Below, one piece after another: positions 24,844-31,852 of a stretch of DNA of 42,417 nucleotides. The position numbers and the translations under genes are program-made. The stretch is from Streptomyces fulvoviolaceus (GTDB taxonomy: Bacteria; Actinomycetota; Actinomycetes; Streptomycetales; Streptomycetaceae), in assembly GCF_000718165.1 (NCBI RefSeq), contig NZ_JOEY01000065.1, positions 1-42,417 on the forward strand, in the 5' to 3' direction. Positions within the stretch are counted from its first letter, which is position 1. Each line of letters begins with the position of its first letter. Under the pieces are notes generated by a model. It worked only from the letters and a program-made list of their open reading frames with translations, ran no database searches and had not been told where the DNA came from.

Positions 24844-25676
24844 CGCTCACCTCCACGACAGAGGTAGCGGTGGATGACGCCGGGCCCGCCGTCGAGCCAG
24901 AAGAAGGGGTACGGCTCCGCGCACACCGCGCTGACCCCGTGCCCGAGGAAGCGAGGCAGGACGGCGCTGCCCGTCTGGGCGAACATCACCAGCTGCTTGC
25001 CGTGCCGCAGCGCGTGCTCCCGCAGCGGCTCGAAGGTGCCGTTGCCCAGGGTCATGCCGGACACGAGCAGCGCGTCGCAGCGGTCGGCCGCGGTGAGCGC
25101 GTCGGTGACGACCGGTTCGCCCCACTCGGTCGTGCCGCCCTTGAGGTCGCACGGGACGTAACCGAGTCCACGTGAACGCAGCGCTTCCAGAAGGGAGTTG
25201 ACGACCCCGACCACGAGGACCGTGGCATCGGGCGCCAGGTCCAGGAGCTCGACCACCGCCTTCGCCCGGGCCCGGGACTTCTCCAGGGAGGATCCGGCGG
25301 GCAGCGCGAAGGAGCTCTCAGGGGTGTGCGGGGTGACGTGCATCAGATACGCGTCGAGCGCCGCCACGCGCACCGGCGCCAACGGGTGGTCCAGGAGCCG
25401 GGCCACATCGGCACCCACACAGTCGTCGAGCGCACCGTCCGGCAGTTCGCCGGGCTCCACCGCGCACGAGCCGACGGCCGCGCCGAGACGCAGGCTGAGG
25501 ACCTCGTTGCGATAGCCGGTGCCGCGCCCGTCGTGCCGTACGGCCTGCCGGGTGGTGAAGGCGACGGCTATGCGCTGGGTACCCGGGTCGGGGCCGAGGG
25601 CGCCGGAGCGGACGCGGTCGACGAGATCGTCGTACGTCTGATCTGTCCGCCCCGCCTGAGAAGTGACGGCGCTCAT
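24840..25676 (-). CDS. Rossmann-like protein resembling DUF364 (putative metal-chelation) proteins
   Basis: 278 residues. The N-terminal half is mixed with GYRNEVLSLRLGAAVGSCA and VAALDAYLMHVTPHTPE; the C-terminal half is a Rossmann-like domain with VLVVGVVNSLLEALRSRGLGYVPCDLKGG, then CDALLVSGMTLGNGTFEPL and QLVMFAQTGSAVLPRFLGHGVSAVCAEPYPFF. This layout resembles the DUF4213/DUF364 family, annotated as putative heavy-metal chelation proteins from structural genomics; I am moderately sure of that match. It starts by ATGA overlap with the ATP-grasp gene and ends by ATGA with the PLP enzyme, so it is part of the pathway. Candidate roles are a metal-handling partner or an unrecognised biosynthetic enzyme. 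Confidence 0.75.
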   Translation of the reverse strand: MSAVTSQAGRTDQTYDDLVDRVRSGALGPDPGTQRIAVAFTTRQAVRHDGRGTGYRNEVLSLRLGAAVGSCAVEPGELPDGALDDCVGADVARLLDHPLAPVRVAALDAYLMHVTPHTPESSFALPAGSSLEKSRARAKAVVELLDLAPDATVLVVGVVNSLLEALRSRGLGYVPCDLKGGTTEWGEPVVTDALTAADRCDALLVSGMTLGNGTFEPLREHALRHGKQLVMFAQTGSAVLPRFLGHGVSAVCAEPYPFFWLDGGPGVIHRYLCRGGER

Positions 25677-26923
25677 CGGACGACCAGCCCCGTCCGCACC
25701 GCGGCCAGCAGCCCCTCGACACGGTCCCGCGCCCCGAGCCCGTCCGGGTCGCCCGCCATGACGTGCCCCAGGTACTCGTTGTTGCTGCCGGCCGCCTTCA
25801 CAGCCTTGCCGGGCTCGGCGAGCTGGACCTCCAACACGTCCTCCCCATCGGAGAGTTGACCGAGCGCTTCGAGCGTGCCCGTCCGCTCCGGCACGAGGAA
25901 GCCGATGGCGGCGCTGCGCAGCCCGGTGTCCGTGCGCCGCAGGTCGGGGCGGCGGCCCAGGGCGACGTCCACGAAGGCGGCGGCGAGGTCGATGCCGGTG
26001 ACGTGGCGGACCAGCTCGGTGATGCGGTTGCCGGCGGGCCGGGGGTTGACCTCGACGACGCGCGGTCCGGCGGAGGTCAGCTTGATCTCGGTGTGGGCGA
26101 CGACGCCGTCGGTGAGGCCGAGGGCCTTGAGCGCGGCGAGGGCGGTCTGTTCGGCGGCCTCGGTGTCGGCGGAGGTCAGGTCCGCCGGGAACATGTGGCC
26201 GGTCTCGATGAAGGCGGGCGCTCCGCCGATGCTCTTGTCGGTCACGCCGATGACGTGGACGGCGCCCGCGTACGACACGGTCTCGATGCTGACCTCGGGT
26301 CCGTCGAGGAGCTCTTCGAGGAGCACGGCGGGCTCGCGCCGCTGCCCGCGGGCGTTGACCGGGAAGTCGGCCAAGGCCCGTACGGCTTCGGCGAGTTGGG
26401 CCTCGTCGTCCACACGGCGTACGTACATGCCCGCGCACAGGTCGACGGGCTTGACGACCAGCGGGTAGCCGATCTCCCGGGCAGCCCGGGCGAGGTCGGC
26501 CCACTCCTCGTGCAGGGCGAAGCGCGGGCCGGGCAGTCCGGCGTCGGCGAGCACCCGACGGGTGGCGTCCTTGCGGCAGGCGTTCTCGACCGCTTCGGGG
26601 CCCGGGCCGGGCAGGCCGAGGCGGGCGGCGATCCGAGCCACCGTCGGCAGGTAGTAGTCGCAGGAGGTGATCACCCCGTCGAATCCCAGCACCGTGTGCA
26701 GCCGCTCGACCTCGGCCGTCAGGGCCTCGGTGTCGTTGGTGTCGGCGGTGATCACATGGCGGGCGCCGAGCAGCGGGTGGGCCGTGCCCTCGGGCGCCGA
26801 GCGCAGGTAGTGGTGCAGGTCGCGGGTGAGGAACGTGAACTCGTTCCCGCCCTCCCGGATGGCCCGTGGCAGCAGCCTGCCCATCGACCCGACCCAGCTC
26901 TCGACCACCAGCAGATGAGCCAC
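25673..26923 (-). CDS. ATP-grasp carboxylate-amine ligase
   Basis: 416 residues of the ATP-grasp superfamily: N-terminal Rossmann-like domain (LLVVESWVGSMGRLL), ATP-binding LVVKPVDLCAGMYVRRV, metal-binding VVAHTEIKLTSAGPRVVEVNPRPAGNRI with the Glu and Asn ligands. It resembles L-amino-acid ligases and dipeptide-forming enzymes that activate a carboxylate as acyl phosphate and join it to an amine. As first gene of the operon it would build the peptide-like bond of the product. GTG 26923 is preceded closely by GGGGAG (spacing two), which is short; no better start is seen. Its upstream leader holds a long hairpin and, further up, a Fur/Zur-type box. Confidence 0.9.
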   Translation of the reverse strand: MAHLLVVESWVGSMGRLLPRAIREGGNEFTFLTRDLHHYLRSAPEGTAHPLLGARHVITADTNDTEALTAEVERLHTVLGFDGVITSCDYYLPTVARIAARLGLPGPGPEAVENACRKDATRRVLADAGLPGPRFALHEEWADLARAAREIGYPLVVKPVDLCAGMYVRRVDDEAQLAEAVRALADFPVNARGQRREPAVLLEELLDGPEVSIETVSYAGAVHVIGVTDKSIGGAPAFIETGHMFPADLTSADTEAAEQTALAALKALGLTDGVVAHTEIKLTSAGPRVVEVNPRPAGNRITELVRHVTGIDLAAAFVDVALGRRPDLRRTDTGLRSAAIGFLVPERTGTLEALGQLSDGEDVLEVQLAEPGKAVKAAGSNNEYLGHVMAGDPDGLGARDRVEGLLAAVRTGLVVR

Positions 26924-26931
26924 AACTCCCC
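26917..26931 (-). promoter_or_regulatory. Ribosome binding site region that mimics the leader hairpin arm
   Basis: On the mRNA this region reads GGGGAGUUGUGGCUC and spans the Shine-Dalgarno and GTG start of the ATP-grasp gene. The 3' arm of the upstream hairpin reads GGGGGGUUGU, five more bases, then GGCUC. The 5' arm could therefore pair with either the 3' arm or the ribosome binding site (about 14 pairs, one mismatch, a 5-base bulge). This is an observation about sequence; its regulatory use is inference. Confidence 0.5.
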
Positions 26932-26950
26932 TTTTCGTGCCGCGAGTTCA

Positions 26951-27015
26951 GAGCCTGTGAACAACCCCCCGTCGTCCGCCCGCAGCGGCGCAGGCGGGGG
27001 GTTGTTCACAGGCTC
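26951..27015 (-). promoter_or_regulatory. Perfect 20-bp hairpin in the leader of the metallophore-like operon
   Basis: The arms 26951-26970 and 26996-27015 are exact reverse complements over 20 bases (GAGCCTGTGAAC...CCCCCC), and the next pair (26971/26995) also matches. The loop is about 23-25 bases and GC-rich. It lies between the Fur/Zur-type box and the first start codon, so it would be in the 5' untranslated leader. It could act as an attenuator, a translation switch or an insulator between the divergent genes. No T-run follows on either strand, and I see no flanking target duplication to suggest a transposon. Confidence 0.8.
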
Positions 27016-27082
27016 GGAGATGTCAGGGCAGCCCGGCGGACCCCTCGGTCGGAAGGGGCCGGGCTTGACACGCACACGCTAT

Positions 27083-27097
27083 CGATAATCATTTTCA
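27083..27097. promoter_or_regulatory. Fur/Zur-family 7-1-7 operator-like box
   Basis: The minus strand reads TGAAAATGATTATCG. It matches the streptomycete Zur-type consensus TGAAAATGATTTTCA at 13 of 15 positions and the general Fur 7-1-7 form TGATAATnATTATCA about equally well. It lies in an AT-rich island (27080-27102) that stands out from the GC-rich surroundings, 160 bases before the ATP-grasp start and 40 bases before the divergent hydrolase start. A TTGACA at 27065-27070 could be the -35 of the plus-strand promoter, with the box over its -10. Which metal regulator binds is not decidable from sequence alone. Confidence 0.65.
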
Positions 27098-27137
27098 TTT
27101 ACCACCCCATTGATCGCCCTTGGTCTGGAGACGACCT

Positions 27138-28613
27138 GTGCCTGTCCGCACCGCCCTGCCGATCGCCCTCGCGACAGCGGCCGCCCTGCTGCCCACCGCG
27201 CCCGCCTCGCCCCCTCAGGACGTGCTGCGCTTCGGCGCCTGCCCGGCCACCGTCCCGGCCCCGCCCGCACCGGACCGCGTCGAGTGCGGCCGCCTCACCG
27301 TTCCCCTGGACTGGAAGCACCCGGACGGCCGGCACATCGAGATCGCCGTCTCCCGTGTCCCCGCCTCCGGCTCTCCCGCCGAACGGCGCGGCATCCTGCT
27401 GGTGAACCCGGGCGGCCCGGGCGGCTCCGGGCTCCCGTACGCCGTGACCAAGCGCGCCAAACTCCCCGACAGCGTGCGGCGCGCGTACGACGTCATCGGC
27501 TTCGACCCGCGCGGCACGGGACAGAGCACGCCCGCCGACTGCGGCACGATGGGCGGCCTCTTCGACAGCCCGGGCACGGACCCGGTACCGGTCGGGGCGT
27601 CGGCCGAGCGGGCCTACCTCACCTCACTCCGCGACCTGGCCGACGACTGCGCGACGGCCGCGGGTGACGTGCTGCCGTATCTGTCCACCGAGCAGACGGC
27701 GTACGACATGGACGCGATCCGGGCGGCGCTCGGTGAGCCCCGGACGAGCTTCCTGGGTGTCTCCTACGGCAGTTACCTGGGCGCGGCCTACGCGGCCCAA
27801 TTCCCGTACCGCATAGGGCACATGGTGCTCGACAGCGTGGTCGGCCCCTGGGACTGGTACGACTTCGACGTGATCCAGAGCCGGGCACTGCTGGACGCCC
27901 GCGACACCTTCTTCGGCTGGACGGCGACGCACGCGGAGCGCTTCGGGACGGGCGGGGGTGCCGAGGCCGTACGGCGTTCGTACCTGCGCGTACGCCGGGG
28001 ACTCACCGCGCACCCGGTGGACGGCTTCGGCCCGGCGGAATTCGACCGTGCCGTCTACCGCGCCCTGGGCCGCACCGAACGCTGGGCGGGACTGGCCGAC
28101 GGTCTGCGCACCTACCTGACCGACGGCAGTACGGCCGGACTGCGTCCCGCGGCCGCCTTCGACAGCCCCGAGTCCCGTACCTACGAGGCGGCCAACCGCA
28201 TAGTGAAGTGCGCGGACGGACCCGGCCCGAGCGCCCTCGAGATCATCACGGACATCCGCCGCACCCGGCGCCTCGACCCCCAGCCGGTCCTCACCGGCAT
28301 GGAGGCCGCCACCTGCGCCTACTGGCGCCACCGCCCCGCCCACCGCACCCCGCTCGGCAGCCCCGACGCACCGCCCGTCCTGCTGGTCGCCTCCGCGCAC
28401 GACCCGGTCACGCCCGTCGAGGGCGCCCGGCAACTGCGCCGGCTCCTGCCCGGCTCACGGCTGGTCACCCTCGACGACGACTACTCCCACGGCGTGTTCG
28501 CCAGCCGGGGGAACGCGTGCGTGGACGACACGGTGGCCGCGTACCTCGTCGACGGGACGGTGCCGACGGCGGACGTACGGTGCACGGGGCCGGGGCTGCC
28601 GGAGCCGTCGTAG
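27138..28613 (+). CDS. Secreted alpha/beta hydrolase, tripeptidyl-aminopeptidase-like
   Basis: 491 residues with a Sec signal peptide (PVRTALPIALATAAALLPTAPASP) and the fold of streptomycete tripeptidyl aminopeptidases: LLVNPGGPGGSGLPY (oxyanion region), IGFDPRGTGQS, nucleophile Ser in GVSYGSY, Asp in VASAHDPVTP and His in DDYSHGVF. The C-terminal Cys-containing cap (ACVDD, VRCTG) is typical. Such enzymes release short peptides from N-termini outside the cell. GTG 27138 is set by GGAG seven bases upstream. It is transcribed divergently from the metallophore-like operon and shares its Fur/Zur-type box, so it may be co-regulated, perhaps processing a peptide product or freeing amino acids. Confidence 0.9.
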   Translation: MPVRTALPIALATAAALLPTAPASPPQDVLRFGACPATVPAPPAPDRVECGRLTVPLDWKHPDGRHIEIAVSRVPASGSPAERRGILLVNPGGPGGSGLPYAVTKRAKLPDSVRRAYDVIGFDPRGTGQSTPADCGTMGGLFDSPGTDPVPVGASAERAYLTSLRDLADDCATAAGDVLPYLSTEQTAYDMDAIRAALGEPRTSFLGVSYGSYLGAAYAAQFPYRIGHMVLDSVVGPWDWYDFDVIQSRALLDARDTFFGWTATHAERFGTGGGAEAVRRSYLRVRRGLTAHPVDGFGPAEFDRAVYRALGRTERWAGLADGLRTYLTDGSTAGLRPAAAFDSPESRTYEAANRIVKCADGPGPSALEIITDIRRTRRLDPQPVLTGMEAATCAYWRHRPAHRTPLGSPDAPPVLLVASAHDPVTPVEGARQLRRLLPGSRLVTLDDDYSHGVFASRGNACVDDTVAAYLVDGTVPTADVRCTGPGLPEPS

Positions 28614-28625
28614 GCCCCACCATGC

Positions 28626-31394
28626 TCAGGGCAACGGCAGTTCCGTCCATATGATCTTTCCCTCGGGTGTGTACCGCGTCCCCCAGCGCTCGGTCAGCTG
28701 GGCGACGAGGAACAGCCCGCGGCCGCCCTCGTCCTCGGTGCGGGCGCGGCGCAGCCGGGGTGAGGTGCCGCTGCCGTCGGAGACCTCGCAGATGAGGGCG
28801 CGATCGCGGAGCAGCCGTAGCTGAACCGGGCCGGTGGCGTGCCGGATGGCGTTGGTGACCAGCTCGCTGGCGACCAGCTCGACGGTGAACGACAGGTCGT
28901 CGAGGCCCCACGCGGCCAGTTGGGCGGTGACGGCCGCGCGGGAGCGGGAGACGACCGCCGGGTCGCTGGGCAGGTCCCACTGGGCGACCCGGTCCGGGCC
29001 GAGCGCGCGCGTCCGGGCGACGAGCAGAGCCACGTCGTCGCTCGGGCGGACCGGGAGCAGCGCGTCGAGGACGGCCTCGCAGGTCTCCTCCGGCGGCCGG
29101 TCCACGGCGGCCAGCACGGTACGGAGCCGGTCGAGGCCGGAGTCGATGTCCCGGTTCCGGTCCTCGACCAACCCGTCGGTGTAGAGCACCAGTTGGCTGC
29201 CCTCGGCGAGTTCCAGCTCGACCGTCTCGAAGGGCATCCCGCCGAGCCCGAGCGGTGCGCCCGCCGGCAGGTCGACGAACTCCACCGTGCCGTCGGGTGC
29301 GACGACCGCGGGCAGGGGGTGCCCGGCGCGGCTGAGGGTGCAGCGCCGGGACACCGGGTCGTAGACCGCGTAGAGGCAGGTCGCTCCGACGATGCCGGAG
29401 TCCGCGTGGCCGTTCTCCACCGCCCAGCCCTCGCCCCGGTCGAGCCGTCCGACCAGGTCGTCGAGGTGGGTGAGGAGTTCGTCGGGCGGCAGGTCGAGCG
29501 AGCAGAAGTTGTGGACGGCCGTGCGCAGGCGGCCCATGGTGGCGGCGGCGTGCAGCCCGTGGCCGACGACGTCGCCGACCACCAGCGCCACCCGGGCCCC
29601 GGACAGCGGGATGACGTCGAACCAGTCGCCGCCCACCCCGGCCTGGGCGGGCAGATAGCGGTACGCGACCTCCACGGCGCTCTGCTCGGGGCGGCCCCGG
29701 GGCAGCAGGCTGCGCTGCAGGGCGAGTGCGGTGTTGTGCTCGCGGGTGTAGCGGCGGGCGTTGTCGATGCAGATCGCCGCGCGGCCGGCCAGCTCCTGGG
29801 CGAGGGAGAGGTCGTCCTCCTCGAACGGGGCGGGCTTCTGCGAACGGTAGAAGCTGACGACGCCGAGGGTCGTGCCACGCGCCCGCAGCGGCACGGTGAT
29901 CAGGGAGTGGATGCCGACGGTGAGGACGCGTTCGAGCCGTGCCGGGTCCTGGGCGAGCCAGCCGCCCGCCTCGGCCAGGACGGGTTCCAGCACCGCCCGC
30001 CCGGACTCCAGGCTGCGGGCCTGCGGGGTGGACGGGACGTAGGAGACCTGGTCGCCGACGCCGTACAGGTGCGACTCCTCGCGCACCGTGCCCAGCGCGA
30101 CACGCCGCAGCGGGACGCCCGGGCGGAGCGGTTCCGGCTCCTCGCCGCGCAGCACCGGATCGGGGAGGTCCACGGCGGCGAAGTCCGCGAAGCGCGGGAC
30201 GGCCACCTCCGCGAGTTCCTCGGCGGTGCGGGTGACGTCGAGGGTGGTGCCGATGCGGATCCCGGCCTCGTGCAGCAACTCCAGGCGCCTGCGGGCCAGC
30301 ACGGCGAGGCGGCCGACGCCGGGGTCGCCGAGGAGCAGGAGGCGGTCCTGGGTGGTGGCACCGCTGTCGAGCGGCTCGATCGGCGCAGGCGCCGGTGGCC
30401 GGACGGGCGGAACGAGCAGGGTCGAAGCGCTCGCCGACTTCACCTCAGCGGTCGTGGCCAAGGCGCCGAGCCCGATCTGCCGCAGCTCCGGCACGCCGAC
30501 GATCCGCGCCTCGACCACCGCCCCCGCCTCACCCGAGGCTCCCCTCACCTCGCGGCGCAGCAGCGTGGCGGTCCGGCCGCGCGACAGGGTCACCTCGTCG
30601 AGGGTGCGGTGCGGTGCGGCGATGAGCGCCTCGGCCCTCTCCCGCAGTACGGCGAGGTCGATCCGGCCGAGGCCGCTGCCGTCGTCGGGACCGCCACGGT
30701 GCTCCTGCTCGCCGCGCCCGGCCCGGCGGTACGCGGCAAGCAGTGCCCGCTCGCGTTCCGTGGCCTGTTCGAGCAGCCGGGCCTCGATGCCCAGGGCGGC
30801 CTCACGGACCAGCCGCAGCATGAGGGGGTCGCCGTCGTCACGCAGGCAGGTGAGGTCGAGGACGGCCTCGACCCGTCCGCTGAAGGGGTTGCGGACGGGT
30901 GCCCCCGCGCAGGCGAAGGGCTGCAGGCAGTCGGCGAAGTGCTCGCGGCCGGCGACGTAGACGGGGCCGCGGTCGGCCAGTGCGGTGCCGACGCCGTTGG
31001 TGCCCACGACCGGTTCGGAGGCGTCGAAGCCCGGGGCGAAGTTCACCTCGTCGAGGTGGGTCCGCAGCCGCCGGTCGCCACCGAGCCGCTGGACCATGCG
31101 GCCCTGCGCGTCGCAGAGCGCGATCGTCGTGCTCATCCCGGACAGGGACGCGGTCAGATTCCGGAGCACCGGCTCGGCGGCCCGCAGGAATCTGTCGTCC
31201 AGAGCCAGGTCGGGAGCGTACGGAACCAGCAGTCGGTGCGGTTCGAGCCCCGCGGAGCGGCATCGCTTCCAGGAGTCGAGTACCGAGCCCCGGACGTCCG
31301 AGTCGACGCGGGCACCGGCCAGGAAACGTTCGTGGGCATCGACCAGCCCGCCGATGTCGTCCCACTCGACGGACAACGGAATCACTTCCCTCAC
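28626..31394 (-). CDS. GAF-SpoIIE phosphatase-HATPase multidomain regulator
   Basis: About 922 residues. The N-terminal third resembles the sensor of AcoR-type activators (RGSVLDSWKRCRSAGL, then FAPGFDASEPVVGTNGVGTAL), a GAF-like ligand domain but without the sigma-54 AAA domain. A second GAF follows (about 350-520, LITVPLRARGTTLGVVSFYRS), then a SpoIIE/PP2C phosphatase with metal Asp residues in GGDWFDVI, VGDVVGHG, LYTDGLVE and PSDDVALL, and a C-terminal anti-sigma-factor-type HATPase with N-box ELVTNAIRHA and GGRGLFLVAQL. Such proteins tune partner-switching cascades by dephosphorylating anti-anti-sigma factors. I chose GTG 31394, with GGAGG seven bases upstream; ATG 31412 is a poorer alternative. 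It is convergent with the hydrolase, 12 bases apart. Confidence 0.9.
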   Translation of the reverse strand: MREVIPLSVEWDDIGGLVDAHERFLAGARVDSDVRGSVLDSWKRCRSAGLEPHRLLVPYAPDLALDDRFLRAAEPVLRNLTASLSGMSTTIALCDAQGRMVQRLGGDRRLRTHLDEVNFAPGFDASEPVVGTNGVGTALADRGPVYVAGREHFADCLQPFACAGAPVRNPFSGRVEAVLDLTCLRDDGDPLMLRLVREAALGIEARLLEQATERERALLAAYRRAGRGEQEHRGGPDDGSGLGRIDLAVLRERAEALIAAPHRTLDEVTLSRGRTATLLRREVRGASGEAGAVVEARIVGVPELRQIGLGALATTAEVKSASASTLLVPPVRPPAPAPIEPLDSGATTQDRLLLLGDPGVGRLAVLARRRLELLHEAGIRIGTTLDVTRTAEELAEVAVPRFADFAAVDLPDPVLRGEEPEPLRPGVPLRRVALGTVREESHLYGVGDQVSYVPSTPQARSLESGRAVLEPVLAEAGGWLAQDPARLERVLTVGIHSLITVPLRARGTTLGVVSFYRSQKPAPFEEDDLSLAQELAGRAAICIDNARRYTREHNTALALQRSLLPRGRPEQSAVEVAYRYLPAQAGVGGDWFDVIPLSGARVALVVGDVVGHGLHAAATMGRLRTAVHNFCSLDLPPDELLTHLDDLVGRLDRGEGWAVENGHADSGIVGATCLYAVYDPVSRRCTLSRAGHPLPAVVAPDGTVEFVDLPAGAPLGLGGMPFETVELELAEGSQLVLYTDGLVEDRNRDIDSGLDRLRTVLAAVDRPPEETCEAVLDALLPVRPSDDVALLVARTRALGPDRVAQWDLPSDPAVVSRSRAAVTAQLAAWGLDDLSFTVELVASELVTNAIRHATGPVQLRLLRDRALICEVSDGSGTSPRLRRARTEDEGGRGLFLVAQLTERWGTRYTPEGKIIWTELPLP

Positions 31395-31430
31395 CTGGAG
31401 GCCTCCAAGCATTTACACCCTAGACCTCAC

Positions 31431-31444
31431 GTGATGCGCATCAC
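31431..31444. promoter_or_regulatory. Perfect palindrome resembling a CRP-family site
   Basis: GTGATGCGCATCAC is a perfect 14-base palindrome and contains GTGA-N6-TCAC, the core recognised by CRP/FNR-family regulators. It lies 37 bases upstream of the GTG start of the phosphatase regulator, where it could block or aid transcription. Streptomyces has a CRP protein with a similar site; the link is inference. Confidence 0.5.
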
Positions 31445-31735
31445 AACTCCCGACAGGTGTTCGACTCGCGCCCCTCAAGACGAAGGCTGACATTCGGCTG
31501 ACATCGCACCACCAGCTTTTGACGACACGCGATGTTTACGAAGTCCTGCCGCCCTGTCCATCATGTTTCGAAAGCGTGAGGCACAGGTGAATGCGCGCAC
31601 CCGAGGGCGAAAATTAGCCGGGTTTTCGGTTGTTTGGGGCGACCGGTCTAGGCTGGCTTGATCAATGCGTCGGCCAGCCCAAAGCCATGAGCGACGTTGA
31701 CCACCGGGTAACCACAGGGCTAGCTTTCAACGCGT

Positions 31736-31771
31736 TATCCACACGAGTATCCACGCGAGTTCTCGCGGATA
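31736..31771. promoter_or_regulatory. Tandem plus inverted 12-bp repeats upstream of the synthase
   Basis: TATCCACACGAG (31736-31747) is followed at once by TATCCACGCGAG (31748-31759), and an inverted near-copy CTCGCGGATA lies at 31762-31771. Three half-sites in 36 bases, about 80 bases before the synthase start, look like an operator. The first copy includes TTATCCACA, identical to the E. coli DnaA box, but one box does not make an origin. Confidence 0.5.
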
Positions 31772-31852
31772 AGGGTGTGCCTTTCTGCACCAATTCGCCG
31801 CCTGTAGGCCGAAACCCCCCACCATGTATCTTCACCGTTTATTCGGAGAATC

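Larger units (their letters stand above)
31413..31852. other. 440-bp divergent intergenic region before the synthase genes
   Basis: This region separates the phosphatase-regulator gene (minus) from the large synthase (plus) and is less GC-rich than its surroundings. It holds a CRP-type palindrome near the phosphatase gene (31431-31444), a candidate plus-strand -10 TAGGCT at 31649-31654 with a weak -35, and a repeated TATCCACxCGAG motif (31736-31771). No open frame with a plausible start and codon bias is seen. The synthase ATG at 31853 has GGAG four bases upstream. Confidence 0.5.

Noticed and set aside
15908..26923. Assignment to EDDS/EDHA, coelibactin, staphylopine or bacilysin/dapdiamide-type clusters
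   Set aside because: No SbnB-like dehydrogenase, NRPS, nicotianamine-synthase-like enzyme, opine dehydrogenase or prephenate-derived genes are present; only individual steps resemble these pathways.
26951..27015. Hairpin as a miniature transposon or insertion sequence end
   Set aside because: No target-site duplication or second copy is visible in the window, and its relation to the ribosome binding site suggests a leader role. A genome search for further copies could reopen this.
31735..31743. DnaA box TTATCCACA as a sign of a replication origin
   Set aside because: Only one exact box is present; it is part of a 12-bp repeat and no dnaA/dnaN or box cluster is near.
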